Of a stretch of DNA of 60,000 bases, positions 16,387 through 25,480 are shown in pieces. Source of the DNA: Flectobacillus sp. BAB-3569. GTDB taxonomy: Bacteria > Bacteroidota > Bacteroidia > Cytophagales > Spirosomataceae. Where the stretch lies: positions 1 to 60,000 of the forward strand of contig NZ_NJFZ01000029.1 in the NCBI RefSeq assembly GCF_002270355.1, read 5' to 3'. The translations under genes were made by a program, and so were the position numbers. Numbering within the stretch: the stretch's first letter is position 1; every line of letters starts with the position of its first letter. The notes below the pieces were generated by a model. That model was not told the DNA's origin. It saw nothing but the letters and a program-made list of their open reading frames with translations, and did no database searches.

Positions 16387-16647
16387 GCTGTTAAGATACA
16401 ATCAATTCACTTAAGTCACATGACCAAATTCTTCAATTCAATATCTACATTTTAAGAATTTTTAACAAACAGTGCAACCCTTCTTTTTGCCCTCCTGTCC
16501 TTATTATTGAATTCACAAATTAGTATAGCGATAAGCTATATTAATCAACATATATCTGTCCATCAGGAAAATCAGGTGTTTCCCTTTTCGGTATCTGGCC
16601 AGTTCTCGAAAAGTATATTCTGACTCTCCATTAGTCCATTATTAACT

Positions 16648-17820
16648 ATGAAAAAGTATCTTTTATTTTCAGCACTCATTAGTGCGTTTTTATTGGCAAG
16701 TTGTGAACCAGAACAAATTGCCGTTGATAATACTACCAACAATTCAACCGTAATTCCTTCAGCAGTACGTTTAGCTGTTAGTAACAATTTTCCACAGGCC
16801 GTTCAGGTAAGCTACTCAACACTTAGTCAAAACACAACCTATGGAGTAGATTTAAAAGTAAGTGGTAAAAGTATAGAGTTGACAATCACGGCTAATGGAA
16901 CTGTTTTGAGTTCATTTAGTCTTTCGGATGATACGACAAAGGTATCTTTGCCTGCCAATGTAACGACTTATCTCAATACCAATTATGCAGGGTATAAATT
17001 AGAAAGGGTAGCAGCCGGTAAAGACAAAGATGGCAACACCCTTTATAAAGTTTTGATAGAATGGAATGACCAGAAAGTTACAGTAGTATTTGATGCCAAT
17101 GGCGCTTTTGTTGCAGAGTTTAAAGAACCTAAGCGAGTAGGGCAAGTTAAGGGTAAGTTTAGAAAGTTTTATACCGTAACCTACGACCAGCTGCCAGCAA
17201 CCATTCAAACGCAACTAACAGGTTATACCTTTGTTAGAGCTGCTGCCAATGCCGATTCTACGGGTAATAAATTTTACTTTGTGCTTGCCAAAAAAGATAG
17301 CGTTTTCTATGAGTTTTCGTATGATAATGCAGGTAAATTATTGACCACTAAAACTTATGCTCCTAATATTCGTAAAATTGAAGATAAGAGTCTCAAGCAG
17401 TCTGAACTTCCTGCTAACATTGCAACTTATTTGAATGCAAATTATGCTTCTTGGAAATATGAAAAAGGTATCAAAATTATCAAAAATGGAGCGGTAGATT
17501 CTTACTATATTTCCTTATCAAGTGATAAGAAATTGGTATTTCTGACCTTTGACGCCTCGGGCAATTTAACAAAAACGGTTAGTGGAGAATTGAAACTTCC
17601 TAAATTTGAAGATGTTAAGCTAACTGCAGATGTATTGCCAGCTACTATCACGAGTTATCTCAATACAACCTATTCGGGCTGGTCGCTTGACAAGGCGATA
17701 GCATTCAAAATAGATGGTGTAATCGAATCTTATTACTTACATATCGTTGTGGGTACAAGTAAATATCATTTATATTTTGATAAAGATGGGAAATTTTTGG
17801 TGGCAAAAATTGATAAATAG
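16648..17820 (+). CDS. Lipoprotein with tandem PepSY-like domains
   Basis: A 390-residue lipoprotein (MKKYLLFSALISAFLLASC, lipobox Cys19). After the anchor come five repeats of a PepSY-like (DUF2874/BLIP-like) unit. Each begins with LP or IP followed by a helix ending in a Tyr- or Phe-rich turn: IPSAVRLAVSNNFPQA, LPANVTTYLNTNYAGYKLER, LPATIQTQLTGYTF, LPANIATYLNANYASWKYEK and LPATITSYLNTTYSGWSLDK. Each unit continues with strands ending VVFDANG or YFDKDGK. Such proteins are periplasmic or surface-bound in Bacteroidota and have no known activity. The next gene, a second lipoprotein, lies 104 bases downstream. Confidence 0.7.
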   Translation: MKKYLLFSALISAFLLASCEPEQIAVDNTTNNSTVIPSAVRLAVSNNFPQAVQVSYSTLSQNTTYGVDLKVSGKSIELTITANGTVLSSFSLSDDTTKVSLPANVTTYLNTNYAGYKLERVAAGKDKDGNTLYKVLIEWNDQKVTVVFDANGAFVAEFKEPKRVGQVKGKFRKFYTVTYDQLPATIQTQLTGYTFVRAAANADSTGNKFYFVLAKKDSVFYEFSYDNAGKLLTTKTYAPNIRKIEDKSLKQSELPANIATYLNANYASWKYEKGIKIIKNGAVDSYYISLSSDKKLVFLTFDASGNLTKTVSGELKLPKFEDVKLTADVLPATITSYLNTTYSGWSLDKAIAFKIDGVIESYYLHIVVGTSKYHLYFDKDGKFLVAKIDK

Positions 17821-17924
17821 ATAACTTAGCAGAAAGCTTTCTGCTTGAGTATTCAACCACATAAAATAAAGACAGACAACAAGGAAGATTTCAGCTTGCT
17901 AACGCTTTCTTGACATAAATCATA

Positions 17925-19229
17925 ATGAAGTTTTTTATAAAACATATTGCCATTTTACTCAGCGTAATGGGTTTATTGCTCGGGTGTGACGAAATCAAAA
18001 AAGATGTGGTTCCTGTCACGCCAGTCGATGCTCAACCTGCTCTGTGGGATATTCATACGCTTTACACTGCTCCATCGAATATGGTGACAATTAATGTCAA
18101 AGATTTTTTGAAAAATCTGACTGGTCATGCCATCAAAATCGAAAAAAACGGAGCGTTCGGAAAAGCGTATTTTACCACCAATGGCAAATTTATTGTGTAT
18201 GTACCCGACTCAACGGTATCGGACGCTACCGATATGCTGGTGTTGAGTGTGGTAAACTTAGATACCCAAAAACAAGTTAAAGATAGTATTTGGGTAAAAG
18301 TGACCAATAATTGGGATAAGGTTCCATGCAACGCAGGCGTTATGCCAGACCTGTTTCATTGTTTCAATAAAGGTACAGAATGTGTATTGGATGTCTTGAA
18401 AAATGATCGTTACTGTAATGCAATTTTAGATTCGGCAAGTCTTCAGATTGCTTTTGATCCACTTTTTGGGTCGGCTGTAGTCAAAAATAACCGAATTGTT
18501 TATACTCCCAAAAAAGACTACGACGGTTCTGATGTATTGTTCTATCGGGTCTGTTCGGCTGGCGCTCAGGGTATTTGTATGACAGCAGCAGTAAAATTAG
18601 ATGTAGAAGGTTCTTCGACTAGAACATGTACAACCAATCTATTACCCAATTATTACGTTATTCCAAGTAATAGCCCGAAGGTACAATTAGATATTTTGGC
18701 GAATGATAATTTGTGTTCAACTTATAATACCAATACACTCAAAATAACCAAATGGCCCAAATATGGTACCGCAAGTGTCAATAGCGGTAAAATTGATTAT
18801 GAGCCAGCATCATCAAGTTTTCCAGGATATTTAACGCAGATAGATGATTATTTAGAATATACACTTTCTGATAAATATGGTATTGCGTCACCAAGTGTAT
18901 GGGTAAAAGTAAGTTTAATTCGAGCTACCAGCTGTGATGCCAAATTTGATAATGGCGTAATGGAAGTTTCAGAAACCATTGTTCAAGCCACACCATTTGA
19001 AGTACCTTACCAACTTTATCTTTCATCTTGCGCCGAGATTAGCTCGATAAGCATCGCTGAGCAAGGTTCACATGGAACAGCGTATGTAAAAGGTACCAAA
19101 ATTTACTATCAAATTAGTGCTTGGGATAAGGACAAAGGAAAAGATCGAGACGATCAAATTAAAATAAAATTGACGACTACTCAAGGAAAAGAACTGAGTG
19201 CCAATTTTAAGATTAAAATCAAGAAATAA
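17925..19229 (+). CDS. Lipoprotein with Ig-like/cadherin-like repeats
   Basis: A 434-residue lipoprotein (MKFFIKHIAILLSVMGLLLG, then Cys21). The body has beta-sandwich repeats with the Y-x-P-x(n)-Y-x-G-x-D-x(3)-Y-x-V pattern of bacterial Ig-like (Big_9/cadherin_5-like) modules, for example TPKKDYDGSDVLFYRVCSA, and YEPASSS with DDYLEYTLSDKYG. Each module follows a VLDVLKND or LDILAND segment. Many paired Cys suggest disulfides. It is probably a surface or periplasmic adhesion-type protein. Function is unknown. Confidence 0.65.
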   Translation: MKFFIKHIAILLSVMGLLLGCDEIKKDVVPVTPVDAQPALWDIHTLYTAPSNMVTINVKDFLKNLTGHAIKIEKNGAFGKAYFTTNGKFIVYVPDSTVSDATDMLVLSVVNLDTQKQVKDSIWVKVTNNWDKVPCNAGVMPDLFHCFNKGTECVLDVLKNDRYCNAILDSASLQIAFDPLFGSAVVKNNRIVYTPKKDYDGSDVLFYRVCSAGAQGICMTAAVKLDVEGSSTRTCTTNLLPNYYVIPSNSPKVQLDILANDNLCSTYNTNTLKITKWPKYGTASVNSGKIDYEPASSSFPGYLTQIDDYLEYTLSDKYGIASPSVWVKVSLIRATSCDAKFDNGVMEVSETIVQATPFEVPYQLYLSSCAEISSISIAEQGSHGTAYVKGTKIYYQISAWDKDKGKDRDDQIKIKLTTTQGKELSANFKIKIKK

Positions 19230-19274
19230 AGAGGCATTTGGAATCATAAAGAATTATACAAGTGGTTTGAATGT

Positions 19275-19305
19275 AAAGGCTTTCCCGAATTTCGGGAGAG
19301 TCTTT
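19275..19305 (+). terminator. Rho-independent terminator after the Ig-like lipoprotein
   Basis: AAGGCTTTCCCGA pairs with TCGGGAGAGTCTT over 13 positions (two G-T wobbles) with a 4-base loop, ending in a short T-rich tract. It lies 45 bases after the stop codon. The remaining gap to 19664 is AT-rich and otherwise empty, except for the palindrome at 19628. Confidence 0.65.
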
Positions 19306-19627
19306 CTCGTAAAACTAATATTGTGATTGAGGTGGTTTTTCCCTTTTATATTTTCTGGAAAAGCGCAGTTACTTCGCCTATTGACTCAGCGTATGTGGAG
19401 GTATGATAGGTTATTAAAAATGAACAATTTAGAGTTTTGAAGGTTTGGTTTTATAAAATCATGCTGTTATTGAAAAGAAGTGCGAATGTAAGTTGTTAAG
19501 ATTCATATAAAAATTGTTTGTTTTAACGTGTAGATTGCAATTTAAAAGTAGTGTAAATCGGGTTTGAGGAATTCATTCTTTTGCATCAACTCTAAATTTT
19601 ACACTCACAATTCTACATTACCACTTA

Positions 19628-19641
19628 AGTGAGTACTCACT
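19628..19641. promoter_or_regulatory. Palindrome upstream of the ECF sigma gene
   Basis: AGTGAGTACTCACT is a perfect 14-base palindrome, 23 bases before the sigma factor start, and could be an operator or autoregulatory site. It lies at the end of a CACTCACAATTC-type repeat tract, so it may equally be part of a dispersed repeat. Confidence 0.3.
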
Positions 19642-19664
19642 CAATGAAACTAATTGCCAACTGA

Positions 19665-20219
19665 ATGATAAATGAACAGGATTTAGTCAGAGCCTGCCAG
19701 CGGAATGATCGCAAAGCCCAGACTGCCTTTTACAATATGTACAAGGGCAAGTTAATGGGTGTTTGTCGTCGTTATGCGCGTTCGAAAGAGGAGGCAGAAG
19801 ACATTTATCAAGAAGCATTTGTCAAGATTTTTAATAATATCAAGTCATTAGAAAAGCCAGAGGCTGTTGGCGCATGGGTACGTAAAACCGTGATCCATAC
19901 TGCTATTAACTATTATCATGCAAATTTAAAATTCCAACAAAATACAGATTATGAAACAGTTGTACTCAGCAATGATGATTACCCGAATATTTTAGCGACA
20001 CTCTCAAGCGAAGATTTACTAGCACTTATTCACCAACTACCCGATGGCTATCGCATGGTTTTTAACCTGTATGTCATTGATGGCTATAATCATAATGAGA
20101 TAGGGCAGATGCTTGGAATAAGTGAAAATACCTCCAAGTCGCAACTGTCTCGTGCAAAAGAGTTGCTCCGTAAACAACTAAAAAAACTGGGAATTGTCAG
20201 CTATGAACGCATCCAATAA
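19665..20219 (+). CDS. ECF RNA polymerase sigma factor
   Basis: A 184-residue sigma-70 family factor with region 2 (residues about 20-75: FYNMYKGKLMGVCRRYARSK then EEAEDIYQEAFVKIFNNI) and region 4 (about 125-175: LIHQLPDGYRMVFNLYVIDG, HNEIGQMLGISENTSKSQLS), with no region 1 or 3. The length is typical for Bacteroidota ECF factors. Its last 17 bases overlap the next gene, so the two are translationally coupled and the partner is the likely signalling or anti-sigma component. Confidence 0.9.
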   Translation: MINEQDLVRACQRNDRKAQTAFYNMYKGKLMGVCRRYARSKEEAEDIYQEAFVKIFNNIKSLEKPEAVGAWVRKTVIHTAINYYHANLKFQQNTDYETVVLSNDDYPNILATLSSEDLLALIHQLPDGYRMVFNLYVIDGYNHNEIGQMLGISENTSKSQLSRAKELLRKQLKKLGIVSYERIQ

Positions 20220-21603
20220 CGATATAGATCCCTTTGAAGATTTTTTCCACGATAGGTTCAATGATTTTGAATCTGACGTGGACGATGCGCTGTGGGCCAA
20301 AATAGAACCCCAGCTACCTTTACCTTCTTTCTCTCGACTGATGCTTTGGCATTTGGCAGCGGCAGTGGCGTTGCTACTGCTTTCGTTTGGGTTATTGCCA
20401 AGATTTGTTGACTCTTCAAATGTGGAGTTGAGTCATACAACAGCAGGTACATTGCGCCAAAATGAGGGAATTCAAGATGGGAAAAATACAAATGCTGAGT
20501 CAAAACAAACCTTTGACAAAAGCATACCCAATACCACTCGAGGTGCTGAGGTAAATCATAATAGTATCAATTCAGAAGCTTCAAAAGATCAAAAAGAGGA
20601 CGGTTTAGTGAAAAGCGAAAAAGCTAATGCTTCTTCAGAATCCTCTTCAGCAAGCTCAACTAGTAAAACTGATGAGCCTGCATTGAGCTCAAATATTGGC
20701 AAGAAAAACCTCACGAAATCTACAGATGAGATATCTTCTAAATCTTTGAGAAAAGCGAAAAAGAACTTGAATAAAAAAGTAGTGCCTTCTGGTCTATCTA
20801 CCGATGAATATGATAGAATTGTTCGTGCTACACAAAGTACAGGCGATTATTTGTCAACATCAGAAGAGGCATTGGAGCCTAATTTGGAGATTTTAGCCTC
20901 TAAAGAACCTGTTGATTTATCCGTAAAGTTTAACAAAGCAAGAATTAAGACACAGCAGCGCAAACCCAACCGATATTTTCAGCCAAGTAAACCTGTTTCC
21001 TTGTATTTTAGTGCGATGCCATTAGTCAATTACTACACAATAACACCAAATGGCTCAGATTCAAAATATGTGCATAATATCCAAGTAGATGACGATAATA
21101 GTCGCTTGGGTGTCTATCTTCAGGCAGGTTTGAAGTTTACTTTATCTGATAAATTCCAGTTGAAAACGGGTATTTCTTACACCAAATCTAGTCAGAGCAT
21201 TAGTTTTAAAGTTCGTACAGATTCGCTGGTGGTACGCAGTGTAGATAACCAAACAGAAGATGTGGCGTTTGAGGAGCAAAACAAAACCTATGCTTTATCG
21301 TCTCATTATCTTGGTACACGAGTAGACTTGGAATATACTTTTTTGAAAGGCGATGCCCTAAGTCATCACGTGTTGGTAGGTATGGAAGGAAATACTAGCT
21401 TGAATGGAACTGCGGCTGGCAAAATCAATAGCTTTTTGAATATTGGCTATGGTATAAGCCGTCAAGTAGGAGACAATGCTTATATTTTTATTGAGCCAAC
21501 CATGAGTATCGCTCTCAATCACCAATCGGATGCAAGCGCGCTTTTACTGGTAAGACCTAATAAGATTGGCTTTAATATTGGACTTAATTTTAAGATAAAA
21601 TAA
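20203..21603 (+). CDS. Membrane-anchored protein with C-terminal beta-barrel-like domain, sigma factor partner
   Basis: A 466-residue protein. Residues 1-45 are acidic and cytosolic (DPFEDFFHDRFNDFESDVDD). One membrane helix follows (about 50-67, LMLWHLAAAVALLLLSFGLL), then a long Ser/Lys/Glu-rich low-complexity linker (about 75-240). The C-terminal domain (about 265-466) has alternating strands like a small outer-membrane barrel (LGVYLQAGLKFTLSDKFQLK ... GFNIGLNFKIK). The short acidic N-terminus plus single helix is what an anti-sigma factor would look like. Starting at ATG 20203 it overlaps the sigma gene by 17 bases. It may link an envelope signal to the ECF factor, which is inference from order and architecture. 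Confidence 0.7.
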   Translation: MNASNNDIDPFEDFFHDRFNDFESDVDDALWAKIEPQLPLPSFSRLMLWHLAAAVALLLLSFGLLPRFVDSSNVELSHTTAGTLRQNEGIQDGKNTNAESKQTFDKSIPNTTRGAEVNHNSINSEASKDQKEDGLVKSEKANASSESSSASSTSKTDEPALSSNIGKKNLTKSTDEISSKSLRKAKKNLNKKVVPSGLSTDEYDRIVRATQSTGDYLSTSEEALEPNLEILASKEPVDLSVKFNKARIKTQQRKPNRYFQPSKPVSLYFSAMPLVNYYTITPNGSDSKYVHNIQVDDDNSRLGVYLQAGLKFTLSDKFQLKTGISYTKSSQSISFKVRTDSLVVRSVDNQTEDVAFEEQNKTYALSSHYLGTRVDLEYTFLKGDALSHHVLVGMEGNTSLNGTAAGKINSFLNIGYGISRQVGDNAYIFIEPTMSIALNHQSDASALLLVRPNKIGFNIGLNFKIK

Positions 21604-21639
21604 CAATCAGAGTGTGTTTAGCAAAGCACACTCTGATTG
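21604..21639. terminator. Bidirectional terminator between sigma operon and DinB-like gene
   Basis: CAATCAGAGTGTG and CACACTCTGATTG form a perfect 13-base stem around a 10-base loop, with A- and T-rich flanks on both sides. It sits exactly between two convergent genes. Confidence 0.85.
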
Positions 21640-22095
21640 TTAAATTGCCATCCCCAATTGCTTCAAGTGATGGTCTAAATGACAGACATAATCTTGTGCG
21701 ACTTCCCAAAGGGTAGGATAGGCATCAGGTACGGTTTCTTTGCTCCAATTAGTCAAAACTTGATATTTTTCTTCTGGTAAGTTGGCCAATATGCGTATCA
21801 AATGCTTATTGAGCAGTCGCCATAATTCTAATAAATCATCAGAAGGATAAGACTGATAATCTGCCGATTTTACCCAAATATTCTGCTCGTAAATAATCTG
21901 TGCTTTGGATTGGTACTGACCTACTACAAAACGACGGATGTTGTTTTGTGCCGAGTCAATCAAATGACCAAGTACTTCTTTCTTACTCCATTTTTCAGGT
22001 GAGCTTTTCAACGATAGTGATTCTTCAGATTGAGATTGCCAATAAGCACTCACAATGTCTATTCTATGACTCAGCGATTCTAGTAGTTCTTTCAT
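21640..22095 (-). CDS. DinB-like (DinB_2) family protein
   Basis: A 151-residue four-helix DinB/YfiT-type protein. His residues in KEVLGHLIDSAQNN (about residue 43) and in the C-terminal CHLDHHLKQLG supply the expected three-His metal site. The WSKKEVLGHLIDS start of helix 2 is typical. Members include thiol transferases and stress-induced proteins, and the substrate here is unknown. The ATG at 22095 gives the normal N-terminus. An earlier one at 22107 would add MFVY. Confidence 0.8.
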   Translation of the reverse strand: MKELLESLSHRIDIVSAYWQSQSEESLSLKSSPEKWSKKEVLGHLIDSAQNNIRRFVVGQYQSKAQIIYEQNIWVKSADYQSYPSDDLLELWRLLNKHLIRILANLPEEKYQVLTNWSKETVPDAYPTLWEVAQDYVCHLDHHLKQLGMAI

Positions 22096-22220
22096 GTATA
22101 CAAACAAGTTATGAGAGTATGAAAAAAGGATAATTACTCACACGTTTCGAAAAAGTTCAAACCGTTTCATTTTTCAAATTACCAAATTTTCAAATCAAAA
22201 ATACTTTTTCTAAGGTAACA

Positions 22221-22254
22221 AAAAAAAGACTACACTCACAGAGCATAGTCTTTT
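22221..22254 (-). terminator. Terminator of the nitroreductase gene
   Basis: On the minus strand AAAAGACTA and TAGTCTTTT pair around a 13-base loop and a run of seven T follows, 20 bases past the nitroreductase stop. Confidence 0.75.
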
Positions 22255-22275
22255 ATGGATAACCAGATAATCGTA

Positions 22276-22902
22276 TTAAATTTTTACAAATAACTTATCT
22301 GCTGTTCTTCTAACCTTTTTCGCTTTTACTAAAGGGTCATTTGCTTCATCGCGGTAACCCAAAGCTAAAATGGAAACGCTTTTTAAGCCTTTTTCTTTCA
22401 AACCTAAAATTTCGTCAACTGCCGCAGGATTAAAACCTTCCATTGGAGTGGCATCTACTTGCTCGTAAGCAGCAGCTACCAAGGCAGTACCCAATGCTAT
22501 ATATGTTTGGCGAGCAGTCCAGTTGAAGTTTTCTTCAGCCGAACGACTCAAAATTCCACCAAAATTTGCTCTAAAACCAGCTAACGACTCTACAGAAATA
22601 CCACGTTCTTCTGCAATTTGAACCATATAACTATCTACTTGTGCTTCAGTAACATTGTCCCAAGCAGCAAAAACCAAAATATGTGAAGCTTCTACAATTT
22701 GTGGTTGATTGTATGCCGCTGGTTGAATTTGTTTGCGCAATTCAGGATTTTCAATAACAAATACTGTATATGGTTGAAGCCCCATCGAAGATGCCGACAA
22801 ACGGATAGCCTCTAAAATATGGTCGATTTTTTCTTCAGGAACGGTAGCTCCTGTCATTCTTTTGGTTGCGTAGCGCCAATTCAATTTCTCTAATAATTCC
22901 AT
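22276..22902 (-). CDS. Nitroreductase family NAD(P)H-dependent flavin oxidoreductase
   Basis: A 208-residue NfsB-like nitroreductase. FMN-binding residues are expected in WRYATKRMTGATVPEE (Arg10 and Lys14 region), RLSASSMGLQPYTVFVIE and the later LGTALVAAAYEQVDATPMEG. The C-terminus LGYRDEANDPLVKAKKVRR is typical of the NfsB/YfkO-like group. It reduces nitro compounds or quinones in vitro, and the natural substrate is unknown. A perfect palindrome lies in its upstream region (22938-22957). It is probably transcribed alone, with its own terminator. Confidence 0.85.
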   Translation of the reverse strand: MELLEKLNWRYATKRMTGATVPEEKIDHILEAIRLSASSMGLQPYTVFVIENPELRKQIQPAAYNQPQIVEASHILVFAAWDNVTEAQVDSYMVQIAEERGISVESLAGFRANFGGILSRSAEENFNWTARQTYIALGTALVAAAYEQVDATPMEGFNPAAVDEILGLKEKGLKSVSILALGYRDEANDPLVKAKKVRRTADKLFVKI

Positions 22903-22937
22903 GAGTTTGGTCAGATAAAATATTTAATGTAACGATG

Positions 22938-22957
22938 TTTAATGTATATACATTAAA
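22938..22957. promoter_or_regulatory. 20-base perfect palindrome upstream of nitroreductase
   Basis: TTTAATGTATATACATTAAA is a perfect palindrome 36 bases before the nitroreductase start. A further half-site, TTTAATGTAA, lies at 22923-22932. Dimeric repressors of the MarR or HxlR type commonly bind such sites next to nitroreductases. No regulator gene lies adjacent. Confidence 0.55.
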
Positions 22958-23062
22958 TAAACCAAAGGCTATGAAAAAAAGTTTCAGGGAAAGAGAAAAT
23001 GTTAATTTTTTTGGAAAATATTATTGGAAAGAGAAAATTATAGCCAGAAGAAAGGCTTTTGT

Positions 23063-23530
23063 TTATGTGTGACTTTTTGAATAAGATTCGAGTCGTTGCA
23101 TAGCTTGTTTGCGAACACTATTTTGTAAAAAACTTGACCAACCCAAAAGTTTTCCTTTTAGTCCTAAGGATTGACTGGCCCATTTGTAAAAATTAAAATG
23201 GTCATTTTGTTGATAGATTTTGTTTTCTGAGAATGAAAAGGTAGATGTGATGGTATTTACAACAGGCAATCCTGTACTTCCAAAAGTGTAAGAAGCCCTC
23301 CATGTAGCTTCTACCTTGTTTTTATGAGTACGAACTTTCAACAGTTCAATTTTCATATCAGAGCCTCGTTCTATCAGCATACGCCACATATCCATAACAA
23401 ATGGCTGTTTTAGATAAAAAATGGGGTCTTTGAAGGTGGCTTTAGGATGATAGCAAGCTTCCATGCTTTGGGTATCTTTTTGGGCGAAGGCATGGTAAAA
23501 GTTAGTGATTAATTCTTCTTGTGTTGTCAT
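23063..23530 (-). CDS. NTF2-like/SnoaL-like protein
   Basis: A 155-residue NTF2-like fold protein: the N-terminal helix TTQEELITNFYHAFAQKDTQ, then ACYHPKATFKDPIFYLK, and the later sheet with VEATWRASYTFG and QQNDHFNFYKWASQSLG. Such proteins can be isomerases, polyketide cyclases or non-enzymatic. The Bacteroidota versions are uncharacterised. The start at 23530 is preferred over 23596 because it gives the standard MTTQEEL beginning. Confidence 0.75.
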   Translation of the reverse strand: MTTQEELITNFYHAFAQKDTQSMEACYHPKATFKDPIFYLKQPFVMDMWRMLIERGSDMKIELLKVRTHKNKVEATWRASYTFGSTGLPVVNTITSTFSFSENKIYQQNDHFNFYKWASQSLGLKGKLLGWSSFLQNSVRKQAMQRLESYSKSHT

Positions 23531-23664
23531 TTGGGGTTGGTATTTAACAGTATAGCAATGTGTTGGTTCGGAAAAAGTAATTAAAGATATAGCCAAGAGA
23601 ACTATCTAACTACAAAAGTGTTATTTTAACATCAATTTGAAAATAAAACATCCATTTTTTTATT

Positions 23665-24543
23665 ATGCGGAAAATCACTCTAATACTATTACTAGCATCT
23701 TTTGCTTTTGGCTTTGTTGCTGACAAGCCAGCTTATTTAATTTATACTGGACAATTAAAGTCTAGTTCTTATGAAAAACTGATTTCTGACGCAAAGGAGG
23801 CTGATATTGTGTTCTTTGGTGAACTTCATGACAACCCAATTGCTCACTGGTTAGAGCTACAAGTTACTAAAGACTTATATACGGAAAAAGGGGGTAAGTT
23901 GGTTTTAGGTGCCGAAATGTTTGAGGCAGATAATCAGGTTGTTCTTGATGAATACCTGAAAGGAATTATTACAGGAAAGCAGTTTGAGACTGAAGCTAAA
24001 ATGTGGCAAAATTATGCTACAGATTATAAGCCAATGGTCGATTTTGCCCAAAAAAACAAGATTCCTTTCGTGGCAACCAACATTCCACGACGCTACGCAA
24101 GCTTAGTTTCAAAAGGAGGCTTAGAAGCACTTAATCAGTTGAGTGAAGAAGGAAAAAAAAGTGTAGCACCACTCCCAATCACGGTCGATTTGAGCCTGCC
24201 AGGCTATGCTGAGATGATGAAAATGGGAGGGATGCACGGCATGGGAGGAAGTACCATTTCTGCCGAAAATATTGCTAAGGCTCAAGCAAGTAAAGATGCA
24301 ACCATGGCACATTTTATTTTGAAGAACTGGTCGGAAGGCAAGGCGTTTTTACACTTTAATGGCAGTTACCACTCCAACAACTTTGAAGGAATTATTTGGT
24401 ATTTGAAAAAGGCAAACCCAGCCTTGAAAATTGTCACAATCAACACTGTAGAGGAGGCTGACATCAAAGAACCTAATACCAAGCATAAAGGCTCTGCCAG
24501 CTTCGTAGTAGCGATTCCAAGCGATATGATTAAATCTTATTAG
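23665..24543 (+). CDS. chaN: ChaN family protein (haem-associated, iron-regulated type)
   Basis: A 292-residue exported protein (signal peptide MRKITLILLLASFAFGFVA). It matches the ChaN/PhuW family: IVFFGELHDNPIAHWLELQV near residue 50, LGAEMFEADNQ, ATNIPRRYASLVSKGGLEAL and HFNGSYHSNNFEGIIWYL. ChaN of Campylobacter binds haem and interacts with the TonB-dependent uptake system. The exact role here is unknown. A Met/Gly-rich loop (about 178-193) is unusual and might bind metal. Confidence 0.8.
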   Translation: MRKITLILLLASFAFGFVADKPAYLIYTGQLKSSSYEKLISDAKEADIVFFGELHDNPIAHWLELQVTKDLYTEKGGKLVLGAEMFEADNQVVLDEYLKGIITGKQFETEAKMWQNYATDYKPMVDFAQKNKIPFVATNIPRRYASLVSKGGLEALNQLSEEGKKSVAPLPITVDLSLPGYAEMMKMGGMHGMGGSTISAENIAKAQASKDATMAHFILKNWSEGKAFLHFNGSYHSNNFEGIIWYLKKANPALKIVTINTVEEADIKEPNTKHKGSASFVVAIPSDMIKSY

Positions 24544-24579
24544 TTGCGAGGGCTTAGATTAGAAAAACTGTCTATTTCG

Positions 24580-24747
24580 GATATCGGATGTTGGATTTCG
24601 GAAGTTTAATCTTTTATGTTTTGTAAAAAATAGAGGTATTTTACTTTATTTCCGAAATCAGAAATCCCCAATCTGGAATAGTTGAAAATCCTTTGTGCTG
24701 TACTAATTCACCACTCACAATTCATCATTAATTCCTAGTCCCCGCTC
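24580..24747. repeat. Short degenerate repeats before the 189-residue protein
   Basis: The gap holds imperfect inverted words around TTTCGGATATCGGATGTTGG and TTCCGAAATCAGAAATCC (about 24578-24680). After them, at 24711-24735, comes a CACTCACAATTCATCATTAA tract like that at 15120-15150. Confidence 0.45.
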
Positions 24748-25317
24748 ATGCAAGATATTGAACCCTTTTATCAATGGGAAAGTCATTATGTGGCATCAAA
24801 AGACCCTCGTTCTCCCTTTTATGGAAGGTTGTATAATACTTCCATGTACGAAAATGATATTTATGGTTATTATATTCATCCATTTTGGGATGAGTTTGAA
24901 TCTCCCACTTTATATTGTAAAATCCTTTTTGCCGATTATAATCGACAGTTTGTAATTATTGAGATGTTTGGTGAATGGAATGATACGCTCCACAACGATA
25001 TTATGTGGTTTAAGCGCAATGTAATCGACCACTTGATTGGACAAGGAATTAATCAGTTTATTCTGATAGGAGAGAATATACTCAATTTTCATGGCTCAAC
25101 CGATGACGATTATTACGCCGAATGGTTTGAGGAAGTAGAGGACGGTTGGATTGCAGCTTGTAATTTTAGAGATTTTATCCAGAAAGAATGGACCAAATAT
25201 CACCTTGACTATTATATCAATTTTGGAGGTACCTTAGATGTGGTCAATTGGCGCACTTTACAACCTGTAGTACTTTTTGAAGTCATCAAAAGACTCATGG
25301 TGAGAAGATTGAACTAA
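24748..25317 (+). CDS. Conserved hypothetical protein, unknown function
   Basis: A 189-residue cytosolic protein, very rich in aromatic and acidic residues (YHLDYYINFGGTLD, DDDYYAEWFEEVEDGW). It has no signal peptide or membrane segment. I do not recognise the domain. Regular alternation of strands and helices suggests a folded alpha/beta protein. It appears to be monocistronic. Confidence 0.65.
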   Translation: MQDIEPFYQWESHYVASKDPRSPFYGRLYNTSMYENDIYGYYIHPFWDEFESPTLYCKILFADYNRQFVIIEMFGEWNDTLHNDIMWFKRNVIDHLIGQGINQFILIGENILNFHGSTDDDYYAEWFEEVEDGWIAACNFRDFIQKEWTKYHLDYYINFGGTLDVVNWRTLQPVVLFEVIKRLMVRRLN

Positions 25318-25480
25318 TGCTTTTTTGTTATAAAAATATCGAAAAAAGGTATTTTTTATTATAAATTAAAATTTAGAGTTTTGTCTTTCGAAATAAACAA
25401 ATCAATACTGTAAGTATAATAAAGTATTGATTATTTGGAGTTTAGAAGGTTAACGAAATAGAATTTAAAGTTTGAGCCAA

